NCBI RefSeq assembly: GCF_900170025.1
Contig: NZ_FWEX01000006.1
Span: forward strand, 286,668-350,667
Direction of reading: 5' to 3'
Origin: Nitrospira sp. ND1
GTDB taxonomy: Bacteria > Nitrospirota > Nitrospiria > Nitrospirales > Nitrospiraceae
Length of the DNA stretch: 64,000 nt
Part shown: positions 1 to 7,351 of the stretch, piece by piece
How positions within the stretch are numbered: the first letter of the stretch is position 1
How the letters are laid out: each line of letters opens with the position of its first letter
Notes under the pieces: model-generated
Database searches by the model: none
What the model was told of the DNA's origin: nothing
Seen by the model: only the letters and a program-made list of their open reading frames with translations
Translations under genes and position numbers: made by a program

Positions 1-1
1 G

Positions 2-925
2 GGCAGCCTCGACGCCAAACCCCTGGTCGACGTGGTCGTCACCCGCATGAAAGAACTCGACTACACGACCGTGACCGATCCGACCCAGCCGCACGATGTG
101 GAACTGAAGATCAAATGCGAGCAGCGAAAGACCTGGGAGGGCACCACCACGATGGGCAGCGATGCCGACCTTCCCGATGCGCCGTCACGAATCTGGAAAG
201 GACCGGCCTGTCAGCTCGGCTATCTCCTCAACGGGAAAAAAATGGCCTGGCGCAAAGAGGTCCGGACAGATTTCGACGACGCCCAAGCCGCGGCCATGCT
301 CGCGAAAGCCGGCGATCCCACGGCCTACGCGATGGCCAAGCTACAGGCGCGACTGGAAGAGTACGATTTCCCCGCACTCATCACCGCTGAATGGGGACAG
401 GAAGCGCGCCTGTTTCGCCTGTACGACGATCCCAAGACTCCGGTCGCGCGCAAGGTGAAGCTGGTGGCCCTGTTCGGCGACCTGTTCTCCGTGAAGGCGA
501 TCCCTCGCCTCCTCGACGGACTGAACGGAGCCGACCGCAGTATCGCCAAAGCCTCGGCCCTGGCGCTGGGCAATATCGGCCAGAAAGACACGATCCCGGT
601 GCTCATCAAGACGATGAAATCCGGCCCCCCGGATTTGCGCGCGCCGGCCGCAAAAGCCCTGGGCATCGTCGGCGCTTTGCACGGAGACTTCACGATCGTG
701 GATCCCCTGCTCGAAACGTTGAATACCGAGGATGTCGCCGTGAAAACCGAGGTCGCCTGGGCGCTCGGGAAACTGCCGGACATGCGGGCGTATGAACCGT
801 TGTTCACGCTCCAAAAATCGCTCTACCGCGTGCACGAAAACGATGCCGATCCCAACCTGGTCAAATTGAAGGAAGCCGTCAATTGGAGCATCAAACAGAT
901 CGACACCTGGGAACACGTGCAATAG
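2..925 (+). CDS. HEAT-repeat protein, 5' end outside the window
   Basis: The reading frame is open to the left edge, so the start lies upstream; 307 residues are visible. Roughly the last 180 residues form HEAT/PBS-lyase-like helical repeats, seen as recurring units such as 'KASALALGNIGQ' and 'APAAKALGIVGA'. Such repeats usually act as protein-binding scaffolds. The N-terminal part mentions no enzyme motif I recognise and no signal sequence can be judged because the start is missing. The next gene begins 38 bases downstream on the same strand and may be cotranscribed. The HEAT assignment is fairly safe; the cellular role is unknown. Confidence 0.75.
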   Translation, partial: GSLDAKPLVDVVVTRMKELDYTTVTDPTQPHDVELKIKCEQRKTWEGTTTMGSDADLPDAPSRIWKGPACQLGYLLNGKKMAWRKEVRTDFDDAQAAAMLAKAGDPTAYAMAKLQARLEEYDFPALITAEWGQEARLFRLYDDPKTPVARKVKLVALFGDLFSVKAIPRLLDGLNGADRSIAKASALALGNIGQKDTIPVLIKTMKSGPPDLRAPAAKALGIVGALHGDFTIVDPLLETLNTEDVAVKTEVAWALGKLPDMRAYEPLFTLQKSLYRVHENDADPNLVKLKEAVNWSIKQIDTWEHVQ

Positions 926-963
926 CAGGCTCCACCTTCTTCCTCTGCTTCGGCAGGTCGGCC

Positions 964-1482
964 ATGCGGCGGACCCTCGTGGCCTGTCAGATCCTGGCGG
1001 TGGCGCTCATCGTCTGTATCGCCGGCAACGGGCAGGCTCAGGTGATGGGGGAAGAGGCGGAACTCGACCGCCTCCGGGCAAAGGCGGAAGATGCCATGGG
1101 TAATGACGATGCGGAGACTGCGTCGATGAGCATGGGACGCGCGGCATTGATGGCGGCGCAACTCTCCAAGCGGCAGACTGAGCCGGCCCCGCGACAGACC
1201 TTCAACGCGACGGAGCACCTCTACCGGTCGCAGGAACATGGATATCGGGCGATCGCCCTGTTTCGGCGAGCCGGCGGGGAACTCCCCGCTTCAGCCGGCG
1301 TCTGCGGCAGTCTTCAACTGGCACAACTCGAACTGCGCCATGCGCAGGAAGCTCTCAGCGGGCCGAACGATACGGAGGGGAAGACCACCGCCTCCCCTCG
1401 ACGGAAGGCGGCGCAGCAGAGTATGGAAGACTGGTCGATTGTGTTGGATTCGATACAGGGGGAATTTCGCTGCCCCTCCTAG
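964..1482 (+). CDS. Small exported protein of unknown function
   Basis: This encodes 172 residues. I chose the ATG at 964 because it opens directly onto a signal peptide (basic MRR, then a hydrophobic stretch ending near 'GQAQ'). An earlier in-frame start would overlap the preceding gene. The mature part is helical and alanine-rich with no motif I recognise; it may be a helical bundle working with the HEAT-repeat protein just upstream. The stop codon TAG at 1480-1482 is the last part of a CTAG that borders the inverted-repeat element at 1483, so the C-terminus may have been set by that insertion. Confidence 0.65.
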   Translation: MRRTLVACQILAVALIVCIAGNGQAQVMGEEAELDRLRAKAEDAMGNDDAETASMSMGRAALMAAQLSKRQTEPAPRQTFNATEHLYRSQEHGYRAIALFRRAGGELPASAGVCGSLQLAQLELRHAQEALSGPNDTEGKTTASPRRKAAQQSMEDWSIVLDSIQGEFRCPS

Positions 1483-1662
1483 GAGCCTGTCCGAGTCATC
1501 CTTCGTAGCGAGACGAAGAAGATGCCGGCGGATGCGAGGCCGCAGGCTCGAAAAAACCGGAAGCGTATTCGCTGAATACGTTGAGGATTTTTACGGACCG
1601 AGAACGAGGCAGATGCAGGCAGATCATTCGTCGCAGCAGAACGGCATGACTCGGACAGACTC
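1483..1662. mobile_element. MITE-like inverted-repeat element (type E), CTAG-flanked
   Basis: Bases 1483-1499 and 1646-1662 are inverted repeats matching at 16 of 17 positions (GAGCCTGTCCGAGTCAT at the left end). Both ends are flanked by CTAG (1479-1482 and 1663-1666), which fits a 4-base target duplication. The interior of about 146 bases has no transposase. Ends starting GAGCCTGT and a YTAR target are features known from IS5-family elements, so this is probably a non-autonomous IS5-type MITE (inference). The left CTAG supplies the stop codon of the gene ending at 1482. Confidence 0.7.
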
Positions 1663-1666
1663 CTAG

Positions 1667-1839
1667 CCCGGACTATTCATGAATACCTGCTCCGGCGTCT
1701 GGTCCTCTAGCTCGGCGGGGCTGTTCTCGTTCGGCCTCCTCGACGAACTGCAAGTACGCCTGCGTCGGCCTCACTTGCGAGAAGCCCCGGCGGGCTTCGG
1801 TCTCAAACGCCTCGCGACGGCATTCATGAATAATCCGGG
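1667..1839. mobile_element. Inverted-repeat element (type F)
   Basis: Terminal inverted repeats lie at 1667-1684 and 1822-1839, matching at 17 of 18 positions, with the core ATTCATGAAT. The left end abuts the CTAG shared with the preceding element; the right flank is CCAG. The interior has no coding capacity I trust. About 31 bases of its right end recur at 63149-63179, again next to a CTAG, which shows it is a dispersed family. Confidence 0.7.
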
Positions 1840-1963
1840 CCAGCCATCCGTTGAAAAAGACCGCTTGCTTCGTTCTCGCATTGCTCCGAGGCTCAGCCTC
1901 ATGAGCACCCTGCGGGAACACTCACTGCCTCCACCAAAGACATGTCGATGGGCCGTATGTCTG
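1840..1963. other. Non-coding spacer between repeat elements
   Basis: There is no convincing gene here. The segment around 1850-1905 (GAAAAAGACCGC, then TTCGTTCTCGC and GAGGCTCA) faintly resembles half of the repeat type found at 1964 and 7086, so it may be a decayed copy. This resemblance is weak and judged by eye. Confidence 0.3.
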
Positions 1964-2087
1964 CAGGATGTGCAAACAGGCCGTCCAGCAAGGCCGCAGC
2001 AATGCGAAGCGGGGAGGCGTACCCTTGCGGTACGTTGAGCCTCTGAGCGATGCGAGAACGCCGCTGGCGGGCTGTTTCCGCATCCTG
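1964..2087. mobile_element. Palindromic repeat family 1, short form (copy A)
   Basis: The ends CAGGATGTGCAAACAG (1964-1979) and its inverted partner (2072-2087) match at 14 of 16 positions. The interior carries the family core: TCCAGCAAGGCCGCAGC, then GAGCCTCTGAG, then AACGCCGCTGGCGG. Other copies are at 7086, 32118 and 53616. This short form lacks the extra internal hairpin of the 7086 and 32118 copies. It ends six bases before the stop codon of the minus-strand PIN-domain gene. Confidence 0.75.
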
Positions 2088-2093
2088 CCACCG

Positions 2094-2537
2094 CTAGTCG
2101 TCTTCGGGATTGATGATATGCAGCCCCGCCGGACGACAGGCCGCCAGGAGCTGCTTATCCGCACTCACGACCGTCAGCCGGAGCGGCTTGAGTTCCAACG
2201 CCAAGGCCAGGTGTAGCAACTGCGGCGAACGCAGAGCCGGATAGTCCAAAATCAACTCCTTCGCAGCCAGATAGGTCTCCATCGTCGGGGAGATAAATTG
2301 GAAAAGCCCCTGCGAAGCTTCCATCTCGAACTTGTACAGCACCGAATAACAGTCGTCCCTGGTGATTTCACCCTGCTGCGCGCGAACGGAGAGGGCCGAA
2401 TAAAAATCCGTGACGCTCCACATGGGCAGAATGGCGACCTTGCCCCGCTTCACCATGAGCTTGTTCACCACCCGCGTTCCGCGTTCCATGCTGTATCGCT
2501 TCACCAACGCCGTGGAGTCGAAATAGTAATACGGCAT
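2094..2537 (-). CDS. PIN-domain protein, VapC-like toxin
   Basis: At 147 residues this is typical for a PIN-domain ribonuclease. The N-terminal 'YYYFDSTALVKRY' is the classic PIN opening with Asp7; Asp44 and Asp127 (in 'VVSADKQLL') correspond to further metal-binding acids. The third acid of the family, normally in a 'LDALHLA' context, is Gln106 here ('PQLLHLA'), so activity may be reduced or altered. Family members cleave RNA, often tRNA, and are held inactive by a cognate antitoxin. The gene starts one base after the stop of the upstream small gene, as in toxin-antitoxin operons. It is a good structural call; the toxin role is inferred. Confidence 0.8.
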   Translation of the reverse strand: MPYYYFDSTALVKRYSMERGTRVVNKLMVKRGKVAILPMWSVTDFYSALSVRAQQGEITRDDCYSVLYKFEMEASQGLFQFISPTMETYLAAKELILDYPALRSPQLLHLALALELKPLRLTVVSADKQLLAACRPAGLHIINPEDD

Positions 2538-2538
2538 C

Positions 2539-2787
2539 CTACACCCTCCCCTTCAAGAGACTGTCAGCCAACGGCGACTGGAGCTTGGAGAGGCGATCCT
2601 GCAACTCATCCAATGGCAATTCCTCGTAGTAGCCCTGTTTGCGAAAAATGCTCACGATGTCGCTCTTCAGTACCTGCTGCGTATCTGCCGTCAGCCGTTC
2701 GCGCAACCGCTTCTTCATCGCCTGACTGGACAACCGGCGTCCACCGTTGCCTTGCTCACCCGACTTCCGGGTCCCTATTTTACTCAT
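2539..2787 (-). CDS. Small protein upstream of the PIN toxin, putative antitoxin
   Basis: This encodes 82 residues from the ATG at 2787, which has a good ribosome site (GGAG) just upstream; longer in-frame starts would overlap the lipoprotein gene. The N-terminal third is basic (KSG, RR, KKRLRERL), possibly for nucleic-acid contact, and the C-terminal part is amphipathic and acidic, as expected for a toxin-binding tail. I do not recognise the family. Its stop lies one base before the toxin ATG, so translation is probably coupled. The antitoxin role rests on this context only. Confidence 0.65.
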   Translation of the reverse strand: MSKIGTRKSGEQGNGGRRLSSQAMKKRLRERLTADTQQVLKSDIVSIFRKQGYYEELPLDELQDRLSKLQSPLADSLLKGRV

Positions 2788-2821
2788 CCCTGCTCCTCTC
2801 TCCTGTGGTTGACTCACCGAG

Positions 2822-3943
2822 TTAACGACTGACCGGCGGCTGCACCGCCTCTTTCGGACAACCGGACGGCGTCGAGGCCGACGCCGGCAGATCCATCTCT
2901 CCATACACATGCGCGGCCACGGATCGGGCCAGATCGGAGGCAAACTCCTGCTGCATGACACGGACCGCCTTAGCGGCTGCCTCGCGCTCCGTGACATGCC
3001 CTTCCTTCCCGCCTTTCGACAGGGCCCCGACCACACGATGGGTCGCGACCTCTTCGATCACGGACTCTGCGCACCAGCGGACATAGCGGAAGTGGGGATC
3101 GTTCACTTCGATCGGCCAGAGACGCACCGACCCGGTAATGAGTAATTCTGCAGGAACGGCACCGGCGCCGCGCCCCACCACCGTGAAGCCTTCCTGTGCG
3201 AGGCCGTCTACGAGCGCACGCTCAAGCGGCTCGGCTTGATCGCCAGACAGATCGACGGCCATGACGAGATTTTTGGCAAGAAACTGTTCCAATTCAGCAG
3301 TCAACTCCGCCACACGATACGTCGACGCATTGCCCTGACCGTTCGAGCGCAGGACGCGAAGATCGGTGTTATAGGCCTCGCGCAGCACCAGGTTCTTGGC
3401 GGCCCGTTTGAGATTACGCACGCGCGAGAGCTTGTCCTGGGTCTGATGCGCTTCGGTCACTTCGGTCTGAATCGTGCGATCGAGTTCATTGAGGCGTTCC
3501 ACCATCGCCGCTTCGGCTTGCGCCCGGTTCATGCCTGCCAGAGCATAGTACTGTCGCGTCTTTTGGTCAAACCAGGTATCCAGAACCTGCACATTTTCCA
3601 GCACCTTGTCGGTCGTCACACGGGTCACGTTGTCCAAGGTGAGGCGACGCTCCGTGCTCGTCTGCCCGCGGGACTCCACAACCAGGTACGATTCCCAGTC
3701 TTTCGCCTGCGCCGTGATCTCGGCCTTAAAAATTCTGGAGACGGCAGCATAGGCCTGCTCCGTTGCCTGCGGTCGCGAATCGGCCTGACCCACCCCGACG
3801 AGATACTGGGCTGACGGAAACTGGGGGCTTCCTCCGTCGATCCACGCAGGACGGGCAGTTCCGCCGAACCATCCGCAGCCGGCAAGCAACAGCAGCAATG
3901 CCGAGAGAACGGCCGCTCGCCCTCGCCCCGTGACCAGCTTCAT
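2822..3943 (-). CDS. LPP20-type lipoprotein
   Basis: This encodes 373 residues. The start at 3943 gives a signal peptide with lipobox 'LLAGCG', so the mature protein is a lipoprotein. After the lipobox comes 'PAWIDGG...YLVGVGQADSRPQATEQAYAAVSRIF', the pattern of LPP20 lipoproteins, then a long helical region and a C-terminal alpha/beta domain with 'LITGSVRLWP', which recalls CsgG/LpoB-like folds. The start overlaps the stop of the upstream gene by ATGA, implying coupled translation. It is the last gene of a run of four lipoproteins. A cell-envelope role linked to LpoB is likely but inferred. Confidence 0.75.
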   Translation of the reverse strand: MKLVTGRGRAAVLSALLLLLAGCGWFGGTARPAWIDGGSPQFPSAQYLVGVGQADSRPQATEQAYAAVSRIFKAEITAQAKDWESYLVVESRGQTSTERRLTLDNVTRVTTDKVLENVQVLDTWFDQKTRQYYALAGMNRAQAEAAMVERLNELDRTIQTEVTEAHQTQDKLSRVRNLKRAAKNLVLREAYNTDLRVLRSNGQGNASTYRVAELTAELEQFLAKNLVMAVDLSGDQAEPLERALVDGLAQEGFTVVGRGAGAVPAELLITGSVRLWPIEVNDPHFRYVRWCAESVIEEVATHRVVGALSKGGKEGHVTEREAAAKAVRVMQQEFASDLARSVAAHVYGEMDLPASASTPSGCPKEAVQPPVSR

Positions 3944-5370
3944 AACACCACCCGCTCGATCAGGAAGACGGTGTGCCCGGCGCGAAGGACCAGCGGACGA
4001 GACACACCGGCCTGGGTAGCCCCGCCGCTTCGAAGCACCGGTTGAATCCGACTTTCGTATTCGCCGGCCGGGACCCACAGGCGGGAAATCTGAATTTCGT
4101 CCGGCAGGGTCCGCCAACTTCGCGTATCGGCGACTTCGGACGCCACCGCCAGACCATGCGTGAGCAACCCCACCAAGAGCCCGACCCACGCCGCATCTCC
4201 CTTGTTCACGGCATGTTGGGATCCACGGGTCGCCGCTTCGGCTGCGGTGAATTTCACGGCCGCGCGCGCAAGGGCTTTCGTAGTGATTCCGGGCATGCGG
4301 TCCGACAGGGATTTTTCCGCCAACGCCGTACTGTTATACATCAGCTGCGATTGTCCGGTGATCGGCTCTCCGTTTCGCGGCACCAGCGTGATGGATTCGT
4401 GCGAGACCTGCGTTTTTTGTGGCACCAACCGGGGCAGGGCCACCCGCACGACACGCCCGTTCAGGCCATACAACACACTGTCCGCCACTCGACGCTCCTG
4501 ACGATTGGACGCGTGAATCACGCCTCGATTCAGCAGGACCAGTTGCAGTGCGCCCAGGCTGACCGGAATATCGAGATGGACCTCTTCCTTGCGCGGCGCG
4601 CGGCCATTATAGCCGATCACCACCACCTGAGCGAGATCGGGTTGCCCCTGCAGCGACACCCATCCTGTGTCGGGAAACTGCCGACGATACTCCTCGAACT
4701 CAGCCGTCATGTGCAGGGCATCGGTGGTTCGGAGCAGATCTGCGCGAAGCATCGGCGGCATGGGCGTCCTGGCCCACCCCCGCGTGGATTCATAAATTTC
4801 GTAGGCTTTCCGGTAGGCGATGAACGCATTGTTGAGATCGCCCGTCGCCTCGTACAACACACCGGTCAGGTACCGGGCAAACGCATCCTCTCGATACCCG
4901 TCTTTTTCTTTGGCGCTGTCCGACAGCACGTTCAATCGATGATCGATCTGCCGCGCCTCAACGACGGCCTCCATCAACTGCCCCATCGCCGCATAATTGA
5001 GCGCCTTGACGACGTTGATCATCACGTGCTCGTACGGATCGCCTTCGTAGGGCAGCATGGTGTCGTTGGTAAGGAAGGCGGCGGTTTCCGTGCGGATGGT
5101 CCTGGTATACAGTCGCTCCACTTCGAGCGAGGCCTGTTCCAGCAGGCTGTTACTCTGCACATAGTCCCCGGCCAGATGGAGCGTCATCCCGCGATCCATG
5201 TCGTACAGCAGACGATTCCGCGAGCCGTATTCGGATTCGGCCTGCGCCATGATGGCGTCCGCCCGCCTGGGGTCGTTCGCCAGCAAACTCTGGTCGATGA
5301 GGAGATAATGATTGGCGGAGAACCCGCACCCGGACAGGGTCCACAACAGGCCCAGGAAGACAACGCGCAT
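3940..5370 (-). CDS. TPR-like lipoprotein, COG3014-like
   Basis: This encodes 476 residues starting at 5370, giving the signal 'MRVVFLGLLWTLSGCG' with lipobox LSGC. A longer frame to 5436 is possible but would cross the hairpin at 5380-5411, so it is unlikely. Residues from about 20 to 260 are helical TPR-like repeats ('YLTGVLYEATGDLNNAFIAY'); the C-terminal part is beta-rich, ending with a possible surface-exposed segment. Proteins of this kind occur next to LpoB-like and LPP20-like lipoproteins in other bacteria, as here. Function is not established. Confidence 0.7.
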   Translation of the reverse strand: MRVVFLGLLWTLSGCGFSANHYLLIDQSLLANDPRRADAIMAQAESEYGSRNRLLYDMDRGMTLHLAGDYVQSNSLLEQASLEVERLYTRTIRTETAAFLTNDTMLPYEGDPYEHVMINVVKALNYAAMGQLMEAVVEARQIDHRLNVLSDSAKEKDGYREDAFARYLTGVLYEATGDLNNAFIAYRKAYEIYESTRGWARTPMPPMLRADLLRTTDALHMTAEFEEYRRQFPDTGWVSLQGQPDLAQVVVIGYNGRAPRKEEVHLDIPVSLGALQLVLLNRGVIHASNRQERRVADSVLYGLNGRVVRVALPRLVPQKTQVSHESITLVPRNGEPITGQSQLMYNSTALAEKSLSDRMPGITTKALARAAVKFTAAEAATRGSQHAVNKGDAAWVGLLVGLLTHGLAVASEVADTRSWRTLPDEIQISRLWVPAGEYESRIQPVLRSGGATQAGVSRPLVLRAGHTVFLIERVVL

Positions 5371-5379
5371 CCAGGGGAG

Positions 5380-5411
5380 AGAAATGAAACGGCCTCCCTG
5401 AAAGGAGGCCG
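5380..5411 (-). terminator. Hairpin terminator or attenuator inside the lipoprotein cluster
   Basis: A perfect 8-base stem (5390-5397 with 5404-5411, CGGCCTCC/GGAGGCCG) and a 6-base loop are followed on the minus strand by the T-rich GTTTCATTTC. It lies 40 bases after the LpoB-like gene and 10 bases before the start of the TPR lipoprotein, so it would end or attenuate transcription from the LpoB-like gene into its downstream neighbour. Confidence 0.65.
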
Positions 5412-5450
5412 TGGTCGATGGGGAGTGGCGTCTCAACAGAATACGTCGGG

Positions 5451-6080
5451 CTAAAAAATCGTTCGTTTCTTCTCGACGACCTTCTTGATTTTCTTCTGCC
5501 CGAACCAGGCCTTCACGTTGTTCTCCATATCCACCATTTCCAGGTCGATCTGATAGAAGACCGCTTTGGCCCCATCCTGTTCATCCAGAATCGTGGAGAT
5601 GCTCCCGCGCATCATGTAGTCCGCGCCGATTTCTTTCCCGGGAGCTTTCTGCGTGTCTTCACGGGCGTGTACGGCCTGCTCGCGCCGCTCCTCGCGCACC
5701 TCTTCCCGCTCGCCCTTGCCGGCGACGAACGTCACTTTTTGCGAGTTCGTCAGTTCCCGCTCCAGATCACTGATGAAGGTCTGCACGTTGATATGTTCAT
5801 GGCTCTTGTTGAGGACGGTTCCGACGATGACGACCGGTTGGCGACTCTTGCCCTTGGTAAAATTGCCGAGCCAGGGATTGCCCAGGGCTTCTCGCACCAT
5901 GGCTTCAGCCACCATTTGTGAATCGGTGTCGTTCCAGCGCCCGCTGAGGTCCGTGACGATGCCGGTATCGACGCGCGTCACTTTCGTTTCGTGCCCACAT
6001 CCGCTCGCCGCCGCGGCCACAGCCACCAGCGCTGCCGTCGCGAAGGTCCGGCCCACTGAACGATTCCGCCACTCGATCAT
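5451..6080 (-). CDS. LpoB-like penicillin-binding-protein activator lipoprotein
   Basis: This encodes 209 residues, with signal peptide and lipobox 'AASGC'. The ATG at 6080 is preceded by a strong AGGAGG site. The body matches the LpoB family: 'DLSGRWNDTDSQMVAEAMV', then 'PVVIVGTVLNKSHEHINVQTF', then 'GADYMMRGSI' and a C-terminal 'FGQKKIKKVV'. In Enterobacteria LpoB is an outer-membrane lipoprotein that activates PBP1B for peptidoglycan synthesis. Whether this protein touches a PBP here is not shown, since LpoB-like proteins in other phyla have uncharacterised partners. Neighbouring lipoprotein genes on both sides suggest an envelope complex. Confidence 0.8.
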   Translation of the reverse strand: MIEWRNRSVGRTFATAALVAVAAAASGCGHETKVTRVDTGIVTDLSGRWNDTDSQMVAEAMVREALGNPWLGNFTKGKSRQPVVIVGTVLNKSHEHINVQTFISDLERELTNSQKVTFVAGKGEREEVREERREQAVHAREDTQKAPGKEIGADYMMRGSISTILDEQDGAKAVFYQIDLEMVDMENNVKAWFGQKKIKKVVEKKRTIF

Positions 6081-6118
6081 GCTCTCTCCTCCTGGTCTGC
6101 GCGCACCGGCACGTCCGC

Positions 6119-6685
6119 TTACTTCGTCGCCCGCTTGTCTTCTTCCTTCTCCAGACGATCAAACAACCGGTCGGCATTCTTTCGCACAAAGTCGCGGACC
6201 TGGCCGTTCAACTCCTTCGCCTGCTCCAGATTGTTCTTCATGTCTTCGAGGCTCAGCTTGGTGAGGACGTAGTAAGTGCCGGACTTCTCATCTTTGTACC
6301 GATCCATCGGCTTCACACCGTTCAGAGTGACTGCTGAGAAGGTCTTCACTGCCCGTTCGATGTTCTGTTCTTCACTGTTGCGGGAAAAGTCGCCGGCGGT
6401 CGTCGAGGCCGCATAGTCGCGCATGAGATAGGCCGTGTAGGTCTCGAAGGTTTTCGCGATTTCCGCGCGGCTGCGGTTCTCAGCCGTGTCCCAGGCTAAG
6501 GGCTCGTTCCGCACGCCCACCACCGACCCGACACCATAAAAAGACTTATCGCTCTTTTCGTTGAAGGCGCCGGATCCCTTCTTGACCCAGTTCGGAGGAC
6601 CGCCGCAGGCAGTCAGCCCGATGAGGAGTACGAGCGCCAACGCGCTGCCGGTGAACTTGGAAAAAGCCCCCTCTACTCTGCGCAT
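6119..6685 (-). CDS. LPP20-like lipoprotein
   Basis: This encodes 188 residues. The ATG at 6685 has a strong AAGGAGG site seven bases upstream and opens a lipoprotein signal with lipobox 'LTAC'. The mature part begins 'PPNWVKKGSG', followed by 'FYGVGSV' and an alternating helix-strand region ('AENRSRAEIAKTFETYT', 'YYVLTKLSLEDM'), typical of LPP20-family lipoproteins. It ends in a charged helix. It is the first gene of the four-gene lipoprotein cluster and is divergent from the small gene at 6915, so the promoter must lie in 6686-6914. Confidence 0.7.
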   Translation of the reverse strand: MRRVEGAFSKFTGSALALVLLIGLTACGGPPNWVKKGSGAFNEKSDKSFYGVGSVVGVRNEPLAWDTAENRSRAEIAKTFETYTAYLMRDYAASTTAGDFSRNSEEQNIERAVKTFSAVTLNGVKPMDRYKDEKSGTYYVLTKLSLEDMKNNLEQAKELNGQVRDFVRKNADRLFDRLEKEEDKRATK

Positions 6686-6914
6686 ACGATTCCTCCTTGG
6701 TGTGACACAGCTGAACGCTGACGGCTTCGTGGTGTGTGGCAAGATGATGGGAGAGAGACGTGTGTGGCTCACTGTCACCCGACACAGTTGGGCGAAAAAA
6801 GCAGATTTTATGCTAACATGCACCCCTAACACTGTCAACGCGCAACGACTGTTCCGGTTGACGGCGAACTCGAACCATCTACCTAGACACAGGTCTTACA
6901 GAGGAGACAGACAT

Positions 6915-7085
6915 ATGGCTGATGTGCAGATTGAAGACGGCATCATTAAAGTGGTTCAACTCGATATCCAGGATCCCAAGGCCGCCGCCGTGTTGGCGGA
7001 ATACCCCCAGGTCCGCTGGCCGGAAATCACTCGCCGGGCGTTGAAGATTGGATTGGGGTATCTGAAAGGCGGAGGAAAAGACTAG
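6915..7085 (+). CDS. Small cytosolic protein, 56 residues, unknown function
   Basis: The ATG at 6915 has an AGGAG site at a good distance. The protein has a beta-like start ('IIKVVQLDIQD') and one helix ('WPEITRRALKIGLGYL'); this might suggest a ribbon-helix-helix or small adaptor, but I do not recognise it. Its TAG stop (7083-7085) is exactly the CTAG bordering the repeat element that follows, so the last residues (GGGKD) may have been changed by that insertion. It is divergent from the lipoprotein cluster. Confidence 0.55.
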   Translation: MADVQIEDGIIKVVQLDIQDPKAAAVLAEYPQVRWPEITRRALKIGLGYLKGGGKD

Positions 7086-7274
7086 CAGGCTGCGGAAAAA
7101 GTCCGCCAGCAGCGTTCTCACAAGACACTGCCGCCTCACCGTCTCGGCGGCGTTCACAAACGTGACACGCGTTATTCCGCGCGTCGTGAACCTCAGAGGC
7201 TCACCGTACGGCCCGAGTACGATTCGCCTCTTCGCTCGCTGCGGCCTTGCTAAACAGCCTTTTTACGCAGCCTG
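7086..7274. mobile_element. Palindromic repeat family 1, long form (copy B)
   Basis: The ends CAGGCTGCGGAAAAAG (7086) and its inverted partner (ending 7274) match at nearly every position. Read in reverse, the copy matches the 32118 element along most of its length, including an internal hairpin ACGCGCG-GAATAA-CGCGCGT that the short copies lack. The left CTAG (7082-7085) is the stop codon of the plus-strand gene. A second right-end-like sequence (CTGCGCAGCCTG) stops at 7351, directly before CTA, the stop codon of the minus-strand gene. So the two convergent genes on either side both end at this element. Confidence 0.75.
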
Positions 7275-7351
7275 CGAGCGATTCTGACATCGACACGGCA
7301 CGTGAGCTGATCGCGAGCTATCGCGCACAAGCCGAGTTTCTGCGCAGCCTG

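Noticed and set aside
5371-5436. Longer start of the TPR lipoprotein gene at 5436
   Set aside because: It would read through a stem-loop terminator and place the lipobox signal 22 residues inside the protein.
3973-5454. A 493-codon open frame antisense to the TPR lipoprotein gene
   Set aside because: It is the mirror of a real lipoprotein gene with a lipobox and family motifs, in a GC-rich genome where long antisense frames are frequent; it has no motif of its own.
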